DNA of 38,678 nucleotides, taken from assembly GCA_019310245.1 (NCBI GenBank), contig JAFDER010000062.1, forward strand, positions 1 to 38,678. The letters run 5' to 3'. The notes under the pieces are model-generated. The model saw nothing but the letters and a program-made list of their open reading frames with translations, ran no database searches and had not been told where the DNA came from. Every line of letters begins with the position of its first letter. The stretch's first letter is position 1. The stretch comes from Deltaproteobacteria bacterium. Lineage in GTDB: Bacteria > Myxococcota_A > Polyangia > DRWM01. Shown here piece by piece: positions 1-7,968 of the stretch. A program made the position numbers and the translations under genes.

Positions 1-207
1 GGGCTCGGCATAGAACGTGAAGCGCTTGATGAGCGCTTCGATGGCTGGCCGCGAGCCGTCCTCGACGAGGCCCTGGAGGGCGCCCTGGCGCTCCTCGGCA
101 GGTGTGAACTTGTTGTGCGCCTTCTTGATGCGCCGCTTCAGGGTCCATGAAAGCCCGTCCTCGGACTTGGCCCCTTCCTTCTTCTTGAATAAATCGAACA
201 GGCCCAT
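1..207 (-). CDS. HEAT-repeat-like protein, N-terminal fragment (runs off window start)
   Basis: Reverse-strand ATG at 207 opens MGLFDLFKKKEGAKSEDGLSWTLKRRIKKAHNKFTPAEERQGALQGLVEDGSRPAIEALIKRFTFYAEP, no stop before the edge; helical-repeat-like pattern. Confidence 0.6.
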   Translation of the reverse strand, partial: MGLFDLFKKKEGAKSEDGLSWTLKRRIKKAHNKFTPAEERQGALQGLVEDGSRPAIEALIKRFTFYAEP

Positions 208-224
208 GTTAGCGCCACTGGCAA

Positions 225-1880
225 CTACGGGATGTGAAACGGCTTGTAGTTGATCTTGTTGCCCTGGATCTGGATGACGAAGCGGACCATCCTGCCCGGC
301 TGCTTTGCGAGGATGTTCTGCTCGGTCTCCTTGAGCTTGGCCACGAACTGCTCGTAGGTGACGGCGTTCGGATCCTCGCCCAGCTGCGTCTTTGCGGCCT
401 GGAGCTCCTGGTACGTGCGCTGGTAGTACTGCTCTTCGGGCTCGACGGCCAGGCTCTCTGGAGTCGGCTCCGAACCGTGTGCCATGAACTCCTCCTCGGT
501 CGTTGCCCGCTGGCGGCCTCCGTCGTCATCCTCCTCGTCATCCTCCATCAGCGTGTCGAGCATCTGGTTGATGAGATAGCTCAGTCCGCCGACCTCCGTG
601 CTCTTGATCTCCCACCGGTGCTCCCAGTTGCCCTCGTTGACGGTCCTGATCTCCGCCTCGAGCTGCTCCACGGGCTTGAGGACGCTGTTGGAGACGATGA
701 GCCCGAGCAGCACCACCAGGATCATGGACACGGCCGTTCCGATGGCGATGAGCCAGAGCTTGTCGAGGGGGGTCCGGGCCTTGGCCTGGTCGCGCATCAC
801 GGCGAACACGAGATCTCCGGCACCGAACTGCCAGCTCTCGAGCACGGGCGCCACCCGCATGAGGTACGGGGTGTCCCCCAGGTTTGCCTCGAAGGAGGCG
901 GAGGCCTGGCCCTTGGCTACCACGCTCTGGATCCAGGCCATCTCCTCGATGAGGTTGCCCGATCCGGGCGCCGCCGCGCCCTCGGTGTGCACGCTCTTGA
1001 GGGCCGCCGTGATCTGCTTGGCGCTCTCCTCGTCCCCGAGGCTCGTCGAGTAGGCCTGGTAGAACTCCTTGCCCTTCTTGCCCTTGACCCTGTAGAAGAT
1101 TGCCGTCTCGCCCCCGAGCTCCTCTCGCTGGACCTGCATGAGCCCGTTGTCCACGTCGAATCCGATGAACAGGGCTCCGATGAGCTTGCCCTTTCGGTAG
1201 ACGGGTGCGGCGGCCGCCAGGAGGAGCTTCGTCTCGTAGACTCCCGCCTTCGTGACCTTGCCGGAGGAGTCCCTCTCCTCGGGCGCGATCACGTCCCTGA
1301 ACTTCACCACGTCCCACCGCGGCCGCCCGTTGAGGGCCCAGCGGATCAAGGGGTAATCCTTCTCCCAGACCTGTCCGACCAGCTCCCGCGGGCTGCCGTC
1401 GCGGGCGATCACGGTGCCCTCGAGCGTGGTCAGCACCACGATCGTCGGCTTGCGGTACCAGGGTTCGAAGTCGAGGAATTCCTCCGCGGCGTACTTGTCG
1501 CACAGCAGGAAAGCCTGGTCGTGGAGCACGGTCTTGGCCTTCTCGTCCACTTCCTTCTTTGTTGCCTTGAGGGCGGTGGTGTCGTCCGTGCTCTGGGCCT
1601 GGAGCAGGGCCGTCTCGGCATCGGCCATATTGAGCTGCAGGTCCTCGGGCAGCTCCCACACCTTCGGAGTTCCCTCCTGCGTGGCCAGCTGATCCGCCTT
1701 CATCATGAGGGCGTAGCCGTGGATCTTGAACAGATCCTCGAATGCGAGGGAGGACTCCCGGATGCTCTCCTCTTCCTTCTGTGCGATGTCACCGCCGAGC
1801 AGGAACTTGAGCAAGAGGTGGGATGAGAACCCGAGTAGTGCCACGATGACCAGATTCGTGAGGATGACTTTTGCTCGCAT
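225..1880 (-). CDS. Membrane sensor protein: N-terminal TM, extracytoplasmic Cache-like domain, second TM, HAMP-like linker, no recognisable output domain
   Basis: 551 aa ORF; TM near N-terminus, second TM LWLIAIGTAVSMILVVLLGLIVSNSVLKPVEQLEAEIRTVNEGNWEHR (HAMP-like); acidic linker EDDEEDDDGG. Confidence 0.75.
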   Translation of the reverse strand: MRAKVILTNLVIVALLGFSSHLLLKFLLGGDIAQKEEESIRESSLAFEDLFKIHGYALMMKADQLATQEGTPKVWELPEDLQLNMADAETALLQAQSTDDTTALKATKKEVDEKAKTVLHDQAFLLCDKYAAEEFLDFEPWYRKPTIVVLTTLEGTVIARDGSPRELVGQVWEKDYPLIRWALNGRPRWDVVKFRDVIAPEERDSSGKVTKAGVYETKLLLAAAAPVYRKGKLIGALFIGFDVDNGLMQVQREELGGETAIFYRVKGKKGKEFYQAYSTSLGDEESAKQITAALKSVHTEGAAAPGSGNLIEEMAWIQSVVAKGQASASFEANLGDTPYLMRVAPVLESWQFGAGDLVFAVMRDQAKARTPLDKLWLIAIGTAVSMILVVLLGLIVSNSVLKPVEQLEAEIRTVNEGNWEHRWEIKSTEVGGLSYLINQMLDTLMEDDEEDDDGGRQRATTEEEFMAHGSEPTPESLAVEPEEQYYQRTYQELQAAKTQLGEDPNAVTYEQFVAKLKETEQNILAKQPGRMVRFVIQIQGNKINYKPFHIP

Positions 1881-1972
1881 GGGGGCCTCCCCGAGGCTTG
1901 CCGGCTTGCCGGCTCGATCCGCTTATTGTAAGAGTTAGATAATGTCTATCAATTCCACTACCTGATGACAAG

Positions 1973-2662
1973 ATGAAGTATGATCTAGATGATCTCGTCG
2001 ATGTTCTCGGCCACAGGTTTCGTGATCCGTCGATTCTCATCAACGCCCTGACCCATAGCTCCTACCACAACGAACACCCGGACATGCCCTCGAACGAGCG
2101 GCTGGAATTCCTTGGCGACTCCATCCTCGGATTCGTGGTCTCCGAGATGCTCTTCAGGAGCTATCCCGGGCTCGATGAAGGACCGCTCACGGCCCGCAAG
2201 GCAAGCGTCGTCGGCGGTGCGCACCTCGGGACGGTGTCCCGGAGGATCGGTCTGGAGCGCTACCTGCTCCTGGGCCAGGGGGAGCAGCGCCAGGAGGACG
2301 TGAAGCACTCGATCCTGGCCGACGCCCTCGAGGCCGTGATCGCGGCCGTGTTCCTGGATGGGGGGATCCGGGCTGCCCGGTCGTTCGTGCGCAGGCATCT
2401 CGGAGCAGCCGTCCACGAGAGGGACGAGAACCTTCCCCGGGACTTCAAGTCGGAGCTCCAGGCCCGCGTGCTGGCCGATGCCGGCGCCCTTCCTCACTAC
2501 AGGCTCCTCGAGGAGGCCGGCCCCGATCACCTCAAGGAGTTCGTCTTCGAGGCGTCCATGCCGGGCGGGCCGTGCGCAACAGGTACTGGCCTCTCCAAGA
2601 AGGCCGCCCAGCAGGCCGCGGCCGCGGCTCTTCTCGAAGTCCTGGAGGAGGCGCCCCGCTAG
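1973..2662 (+). CDS. rnc: Ribonuclease III
   Basis: 229 aa; RNase III signature NERLEFLGDSILGFVVSEMLF, second acidic motif DALEAVIAAVFLDGG, C-terminal dsRBD ending GLSKKAAQQAAAAALLEVL. Confidence 0.95.
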   Translation: MKYDLDDLVDVLGHRFRDPSILINALTHSSYHNEHPDMPSNERLEFLGDSILGFVVSEMLFRSYPGLDEGPLTARKASVVGGAHLGTVSRRIGLERYLLLGQGEQRQEDVKHSILADALEAVIAAVFLDGGIRAARSFVRRHLGAAVHERDENLPRDFKSELQARVLADAGALPHYRLLEEAGPDHLKEFVFEASMPGGPCATGTGLSKKAAQQAAAAALLEVLEEAPR

Positions 2663-2663
2663 G

Positions 2664-3470
2664 TTACTCGAGCGCGGCTTCCATGGAGTCCTTGAAGGTG
2701 CGCAGCTCCTTGGCGATCGCCCTGCGCTTCTCCTCGCCCTCGGCCTTGTCGAGCTCGTCGAGCAGCTTCGCCACGCGCTTCGCCTCGTCGCTCTGGTGCT
2801 TGCGGAGCTTCTCGATCATCGAGTTGAAGGCGTCGAAGAGCTCCCACATCTCGTCGCCCTTGCGAAGAGCGCCGGCGATGTGCAGGCTGTCGCCGTCCAC
2901 CTCGCTCATCAGCTTCCTGATCTTGTACATGGGTCCGGCGATCTTGTGCGTCGTGTAGATGGAGATGAGGAAGAGGAAGAGCATGAAGGTGATGCCGAAC
3001 AGCGCGAGGAGCAGGGGCAGCTGCCGGGCCCGCTTCTTGAACTCCGCGCTCTCCTTCTCCATGTTTCGCGCCTGCTCGTCCATGGCCTCGGCCTTGGCCT
3101 TGACGTCCTCGACTGGCTTCTTCATGTCCTCGACGAATTTCTTGGTGACCTCGGGGTCCTGGAAGTAGTCGTCGGCCAGGGCCTGTGCGATGATGATCTC
3201 CGAGTTCTCCTGGCTGACCTTGGCCGCGTCCGCGCTGGCGCGTGCAGCCGTTGCGGTTCCTTCCGTTGCCTTCGCATTCTCCGTGACCGTTGCCAGCACC
3301 TGCTGGTAGAGCAGGCCTCCCAGCGCCGCGATGAGGACCAGGCTCAGTCCCATGATCATCATCGTGTACTTGAGCTGGAACCGCTGGTCGATCATGTAGT
3401 TGCGCAGCTTGCGCTTGTAGCGCACGGGCTTGCCAGTGCCCTGGGAATGTGAAGTTTTGCTCATCCCCAC
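2664..3470 (-). CDS. HAMP-type membrane protein without recognisable output domain
   Basis: 268 aa; two TM segments (YTMMIMGLSLVLIAALGGLLY; LPLLLALFGITFMLFLFLISIYTTHKIAGPMYKIRKLM) followed by HAMP-like helices. Confidence 0.7.
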   Translation of the reverse strand: MGMSKTSHSQGTGKPVRYKRKLRNYMIDQRFQLKYTMMIMGLSLVLIAALGGLLYQQVLATVTENAKATEGTATAARASADAAKVSQENSEIIIAQALADDYFQDPEVTKKFVEDMKKPVEDVKAKAEAMDEQARNMEKESAEFKKRARQLPLLLALFGITFMLFLFLISIYTTHKIAGPMYKIRKLMSEVDGDSLHIAGALRKGDEMWELFDAFNSMIEKLRKHQSDEAKRVAKLLDELDKAEGEEKRRAIAKELRTFKDSMEAALE

Positions 3471-3504
3471 CCCTCCTGGTGATATCGATCCCGAACCTGC
3501 GTGT

Positions 3505-4506
3505 CTACTTGCCCTTCTTCTTCCCGCCCTTTTTCTTCTTCTTCTTTTTCTTCTTGCCCTTGCTCGTCTTGATCTCTTTCTTGAAGTGATTCCAGAGATC
3601 TTCCGTGAGGCCGTTCATGGCGCTGAGCATGGCTGAGTAGACAAGGTCCTTTCGCCTCGAGGCGTTCATATTGCCCGAGCTCTCGACGCTTGCGGCTCCA
3701 GTGGCCGAGAGCATCATCGCCATGTTGCCGTCGCTGGTGAGCACGACCATCTGCAGCTTCGCCGACGCCTGGTTCTTCTTCTCGTCCAGCTTGAGCTTGC
3801 TCACGCTGCCGGTCAGCGTGTAGGCGGTCAGCCCCTTCTTCTTCGCCTTCTTCTTGATGGATTCCGCGCCCTCGCCGTCCGGCTGAACGACGACGGCCGA
3901 CATCTTGCCGAGCTTCTTCTTGAGCGTCTTCTTGATGTACTTCTTTGGTTCGAGGTCTGCGAAGTCCTTCGCCTTCTTGTCTCCCCACGCCCCGATGCCC
4001 ACGTAGAACGTGTCCGGAAGGTCCTCGGCCTCCATCCCCTCGTCGTCGAGTCCGAGGAGCGCGGCAGTGTCGTCGCCCGCCGCGCTCTTCTTCTCGATCT
4101 TGCTGATCGAGGCATTTGCCTGCTTCTTGACCTCCGAGATCTTGTCCTTCGCGAGCTTCTTGAGCGTCGGCAGGGCCTTGGCGTCGCCGATGTTGCCGAG
4201 GGCCGTTGCCACCATGAGCCTCACCGACTCGTTCTTGTCCACCGCAGCGGCCATGAGGGCCTTGAGGATGGCGGATTTCTCCTTCACGTGCGTGGTCGTC
4301 GTCGCGATCTGGCCCAGCGTCTTGACTGCCTGGACGCGGGAACGGAAGTTGCCGCTGTTCTTGAGGAGCTCGGCGAGGTACTCGGTGCGCGAGTCCGCCA
4401 TGGCCCGGGGCGCTGCCGTGCAGAGACAGAGGGCGAGGAGGCTCGCTATTGCGACTCTTACCTTCACGAAATGACGTGTGTTCGATGACAAATCGGTTCT
4501 TTTCAT
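3505..4506 (-). CDS. Secreted HEAT-repeat protein with C-terminal poly-lysine tail
   Basis: In-frame ATG at 4506 (MKRTDLSSNTRHFVKVRVAIASLLALCLCTAAPRAMA signal peptide); HEAT-like VKTLGQIATTTTHVKEKSAILKALMAAAVDKNESVRLMVATALGNIGDAKALPTLKKL; C-term KGKKKKKKKKKGGKKKGK. Confidence 0.75.
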   Translation of the reverse strand: MKRTDLSSNTRHFVKVRVAIASLLALCLCTAAPRAMADSRTEYLAELLKNSGNFRSRVQAVKTLGQIATTTTHVKEKSAILKALMAAAVDKNESVRLMVATALGNIGDAKALPTLKKLAKDKISEVKKQANASISKIEKKSAAGDDTAALLGLDDEGMEAEDLPDTFYVGIGAWGDKKAKDFADLEPKKYIKKTLKKKLGKMSAVVVQPDGEGAESIKKKAKKKGLTAYTLTGSVSKLKLDEKKNQASAKLQMVVLTSDGNMAMMLSATGAASVESSGNMNASRRKDLVYSAMLSAMNGLTEDLWNHFKKEIKTSKGKKKKKKKKKGGKKKGK

Positions 4507-4562
4507 ATACCACATTCCCCGGTCCCGATAAACAGTGGTCGTGATGCGGGGCGTGAGGAAGC

Positions 4563-4619
4563 CCCTCCCGTCTGAAATTGGACAGACGGATCGCGTCATT
4601 GATTCACGCGACGGGAGGG
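4563..4619. promoter_or_regulatory. Nested/alternative inverted repeats between atpE and the HEAT gene
   Basis: CCCTCCCGTC (4563-4572) / GACGGGAGGG (4610-4619), competing with CCGTCTG (4568-4574) / CAGACGG (4583-4589); also TCGCGT (4591-4596) / ACGCGA (4606-4611). No T-run on either side. Confidence 0.55.
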
Positions 4620-4729
4620 ATCATCGACACGGAGAATGGCTCTGGCGTGAACGCGGGCGCATCGCCCGGGCCAGGACGTGCGGCCCCTGCGGCCTGGAAA
4701 GGCCTGGGGGTGGTGTGTGTGGGACTGTC

Positions 4730-5053
4730 CTAGATCTTTCCGAGGAGCATGAACGCGATGAGCAGCGCGTAGAGCACCAGGGATTCGATCAGGGCCAGAG
4801 CCAGGATCATCGCCGTGAACAGCTTGGGCTGGATCCCCGGGTTGCGCGCCATTCCCTCGAGGGCCGCCGCGGCCGCCCGGGCCTGGCCGAGCGCTCCGCC
4901 GAACGCCGCGAGAGCGATGCTCAGGCCGGCGGCCAGTCCGATGATCTGGTTGGCTCCCGCGCTCGCCTCGCCCTCGGCAAGGCCGAGCAGCGGGAAGAGC
5001 ATGAGTGTGAGGAACGTTCCAACTCCTGCGAGAATCCTGGTTCGATGGGTCAT
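4730..5053 (-). CDS. atpE: F0F1 ATP synthase subunit c
   Basis: MTHRTRILAGVGTFLTLMLF...LAAGLSIALAAFGGALGQARAAAAALEGMARNPGIQPKLFTAMILALALIESLVLYALLIAFMLLGKI; two-helix hairpin with RNP loop and ion-binding Glu. Confidence 0.93.
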   Translation of the reverse strand: MTHRTRILAGVGTFLTLMLFPLLGLAEGEASAGANQIIGLAAGLSIALAAFGGALGQARAAAAALEGMARNPGIQPKLFTAMILALALIESLVLYALLIAFMLLGKI

Positions 5054-5106
5054 TTTGTCTCCTCCTCGCGTGCCGCTTCGAGGCAGCACGTATTGATCAA
5101 GGCTTC

Positions 5107-5904
5107 TCAGTGCGATTCCTCGTGGCTCTCCAGGGCCATTCCGATGTACGTCATGGACAGGAGAATGAAGACGAGCGTCTGGACGACGGCGACGAGCACT
5201 CCCAGGAGCATCACCGGCAGCGGCACCAGCAGGGGCACGAGGCCGAGGAACACGGCCGCCACGGTGTGGTCCGCCGTCATGTTGCCCATCAGGCGGATGG
5301 AGAGCGACATCGGCCTGACGAGGTGGCCGATGGCCTCGACCACGAGCATGAAGAGCATGAGCGGCAGGGCGTACCACTTCACGATCGGGCCGAGAAATTC
5401 CTTGAAGTACGAGATGCCATGCTCCTTGACCCCGAAGATGTGCGTGGCGAAGAACACGCAGATGGCGCACGCCAGCGTGGTGTTCCAGTTCGACGTGGGC
5501 GGAGCGAGCCCGGGGATGAACCCGGAGAAATTGTTGAAGAAGATGAAGAAGGCGCAGGTGCCGATGAGGGGGAAGAGCGTACGGGCGGCCTTGCGGCCCA
5601 TGAGGTCCTCCGCGAACCCGAGCACCACCTCCATGAAGATCTCGCAGAAGGTCCGGATCGTGAGCTTCGTCTCGGGCTCGATGGCCTTGTGCACGTCGCT
5701 CACCGCGGAGCGGACGACTACGCCGATCAGGAAGAGCACCACCAGGACGAACAGGGCGCCGATCACGTGCTGGAGGTCGAGCTCGCCACCCGACAGGGTC
5801 CTTCCCCAGCCCTCACCCAGGGTGCCGTTGAGCCAGGCGCTCAGCGCCCGGACCCAGTTGTCGTAACCGGGCAGGAAGGCCCAGAAGGTGGTGTGCTCAG
5901 GCAT
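5107..5904 (-). CDS. atpB: F0F1 ATP synthase subunit a
   Basis: 265 aa; SLSIRLMGNMTADHTV motif with the essential Arg; FNNFSGFIPG. Confidence 0.95.
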   Translation of the reverse strand: MPEHTTFWAFLPGYDNWVRALSAWLNGTLGEGWGRTLSGGELDLQHVIGALFVLVVLFLIGVVVRSAVSDVHKAIEPETKLTIRTFCEIFMEVVLGFAEDLMGRKAARTLFPLIGTCAFFIFFNNFSGFIPGLAPPTSNWNTTLACAICVFFATHIFGVKEHGISYFKEFLGPIVKWYALPLMLFMLVVEAIGHLVRPMSLSIRLMGNMTADHTVAAVFLGLVPLLVPLPVMLLGVLVAVVQTLVFILLSMTYIGMALESHEESH

Positions 5905-6298
5905 CGCCCTTCACCTCCGCTGCGGTATCCCCTTCGTTCGAGCCACGGCCGCCCGTTCCCAGGATGGCGACGGTCAGCAGGATGCCGCAGGGCATGGCGC
6001 TCAGGCCCACGGCAACGCCCACGCCGCTCAGTTCGAGGATCGTGACCGAGACGAGCACCAGCGCCGCGATCGCGACGAGCTTGAATCCCATGAGAACGGC
6101 CATGAGGGGGCGGTTGCCGCCTCCCTCGCCGACGAGCCTGCGTCCGATGACATGCAGGCCCACCCAGCTTGCTGATGCGATCGCGGCGCCGCACAGAGCG
6201 CCGGCGGCGACCTCGTACAGCCCCGCCAGGGCCAGTGCGCCCGAGGCCAGTGCACCGATCGCCGGGACGGCCAGACCCGTGGCTCGCAGGACGTTCAT
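5897..6298 (-). CDS. atpI: ATP synthase I-like small membrane protein
   Basis: About four hydrophobic segments; between atpZ-like and atpB; ATG at 6298 overlaps upstream stop as ATGA. Confidence 0.65.
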   Translation of the reverse strand: MNVLRATGLAVPAIGALASGALALAGLYEVAAGALCGAAIASASWVGLHVIGRRLVGEGGGNRPLMAVLMGFKLVAIAALVLVSVTILELSGVGVAVGLSAMPCGILLTVAILGTGGRGSNEGDTAAEVKGDA

Positions 6299-6567
6299 CT
6301 CTGCTGCCCGTTCTCCTCTTCCGAGTTCCCGTCGTTCATCTCGCGCTTGATCACGCGCCACAGCGCCTTGCCGGCGGCTGCGACCCCTACTGAGAACCCC
6401 ACGATCATGATGATCGGATAAGTGTCAAGTTTGTTGTCCGCAAAATACCCGACAAGGAGACCCACGACGATGCATCCCGCGACCTCGAGTCCGACCGACG
6501 CCGTGAACCAGGCGTTGCGCCACGCTTTGTCTTTCTTTCGTGGGTCATCCTTGCGATAGAATTTCAC
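6295..6567 (-). CDS. atpZ: AtpZ/AtpI-family F0 assembly protein
   Basis: 90 aa, two TM hairpin (VGLEVAGCIVVGLLVGYFADNKLDTYPIIMIVGFSVGVAAAGKALWRVIKR), first gene of the F0 operon. Confidence 0.8.
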   Translation of the reverse strand: MKFYRKDDPRKKDKAWRNAWFTASVGLEVAGCIVVGLLVGYFADNKLDTYPIIMIVGFSVGVAAAGKALWRVIKREMNDGNSEEENGQQR

Positions 6568-6701
6568 TTCATTTTCCGGCCGAAAAATAGCATGGCACCG
6601 AAGTGAGGGTCAACCTAAATCATTCATCGATTTCGCAGTTGCTAACTCACCCACACTCCGGTAAGTTATTGTGGCTCCGGGCCATGATGGGGGAGGTTGA
6701 A

Positions 6702-7877
6702 GTGCCCGAAACGTCTCCAGTTTCATTCGATTCTCTGGTCCGGATCTCCAGACGGGATGCTCGGGCCCTCTCCGCGGCCGGGCGGATATCGGAAGCGCTC
6801 GACGTGCTTCGACCCTCTCTCGAGGCCGTGATCGAGAGGTACGCCGGGCAACCGGCGAGGTTGCGCATCGTGGTTCCCCGCCACCCGGTCGATCTCGCCC
6901 CCGTGGCCGGCGTCGTCGGGTTCGATGGCGTGGTGGCGCGCATCAGGTGCATCGATCCTCCATCGACGCTCTTCGTCATGGCTCCTACCGCCCTGTGCGG
7001 CGCATTCGGCTCCAGCCTCCTCGGCGCGGACGTCGTGAAGCCGTTCACCGACCCTGCGGTCCACGAGGCCGTGATCACCCACCTCATCGCCGATATCCTG
7101 CGCTGTCTGCCCTCGAGGCTGCCGCTCATGCGTCTCGACGCGGTCACGTTCGCGGTCGGCGCCGAGGTCCTGCCCGACGTGGGTCGCCCTGCCGTGATCT
7201 TCGTCAGGGTGCGGCTCGCTGGCTTCACCGACCTCGTCACCATCGTCATGCCGGAAAGCTCCTTCCTCGAGATGGCGGCCGACGGCATGCCGGGCGACGC
7301 CGTCGTCTCGCCCAGCGTGGCTCTCGATCTTCGCTTCGGTGCAGCCGTCGTCTGCGGGATCGCCGCGGTCGAGAGCGAGGATCTCGACCGCCTCGAGCCG
7401 GGCGACGTGGTCCTGCCGGACCGGATGGTGTCTGGAGCCGGCCCTGACGGCCTCCGGGCCGGCGCCCGATGCGACCTCGCCGTGTCCAGTCGATGCGGCC
7501 AGAGATTCATCGCATCCATCTCCGTGCACGGGGATCTGGCGCACGTCGAATCCACCGGCCCGCTCATCATGGAGGGAATCATGGACAGGGATGATGATCA
7601 TACGGTCGTCGATGACGCCCGGAAGGCGGAGCCGGACGGCAGCCGCAGCCGGCGCGCCGCGGTCGCGGACCTGCCGGCCGAGCTGGTCGTGGAGGCAGGT
7701 CGCGCGAGCCTGAGCGTCCGGGAGATCCTGGCACTGGCTCCCGGAACGGTGATCCCCCTCGAGAGATCCGTCAGTGCGGAGGTGACGCTCACTGCAGGTG
7801 GCCGCATCCTGGCCCACGGCGTGCTCGTGGACGTGGAGGGCGAGTTCGGCGTGCAGGTCTTGAAGGTCGTGCGTTGA
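6702..7877 (+). CDS. sctQ: SpoA (FliM/FliN C-terminal) domain protein, SctQ-like type III secretion C-ring component
   Basis: C-term LPAELVVEAGRASLSVREILALAPGTVIPLERSVSAEVTLTAGGRILAHGVLVDVEGEFGVQVLKVV is a canonical SpoA domain. Start chosen at GTG 6702 preceded by GGGGGAGG; the ORF is open to 6603. Confidence 0.8.
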   Translation: MPETSPVSFDSLVRISRRDARALSAAGRISEALDVLRPSLEAVIERYAGQPARLRIVVPRHPVDLAPVAGVVGFDGVVARIRCIDPPSTLFVMAPTALCGAFGSSLLGADVVKPFTDPAVHEAVITHLIADILRCLPSRLPLMRLDAVTFAVGAEVLPDVGRPAVIFVRVRLAGFTDLVTIVMPESSFLEMAADGMPGDAVVSPSVALDLRFGAAVVCGIAAVESEDLDRLEPGDVVLPDRMVSGAGPDGLRAGARCDLAVSSRCGQRFIASISVHGDLAHVESTGPLIMEGIMDRDDDHTVVDDARKAEPDGSRSRRAAVADLPAELVVEAGRASLSVREILALAPGTVIPLERSVSAEVTLTAGGRILAHGVLVDVEGEFGVQVLKVVR

Positions 7878-7909
7878 TGGTTGTCCATTGGTGTCCCTCG
7901 ATGGCTCGA

Positions 7910-7918
7910 TGGTATGAT
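7910..7918 (+). promoter_or_regulatory. Candidate extended -10 element (TGG-TATGAT) upstream of the kinase gene
   Basis: TGG TATGAT about 50 nt before the GTG start; no clear -35. Confidence 0.35.
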
Positions 7919-7968
7919 ACTCTGCTCTAAATTTCATATTACCTGGCCTTCAAGGGGAAAGCTGACGC

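Noticed and set aside
234-1826. 530-aa plus-strand ORF opposite the HAMP sensor
   Set aside because: Shadow ORF caused by high GC; low-complexity Leu/Arg/Glu composition and no family motifs, while the opposite strand codes a coherent protein.
1897-1912. Repeat CTTGCCGGCTTGCCGG upstream of the HAMP sensor
   Set aside because: Short, with 5-bp stems only; not distinguishable from chance in a high-GC genome.
4563-4619. Rho-independent terminator of the atp operon
   Set aside because: Strong stems but no U-rich tract on the minus strand; kept only as a structured leader candidate.
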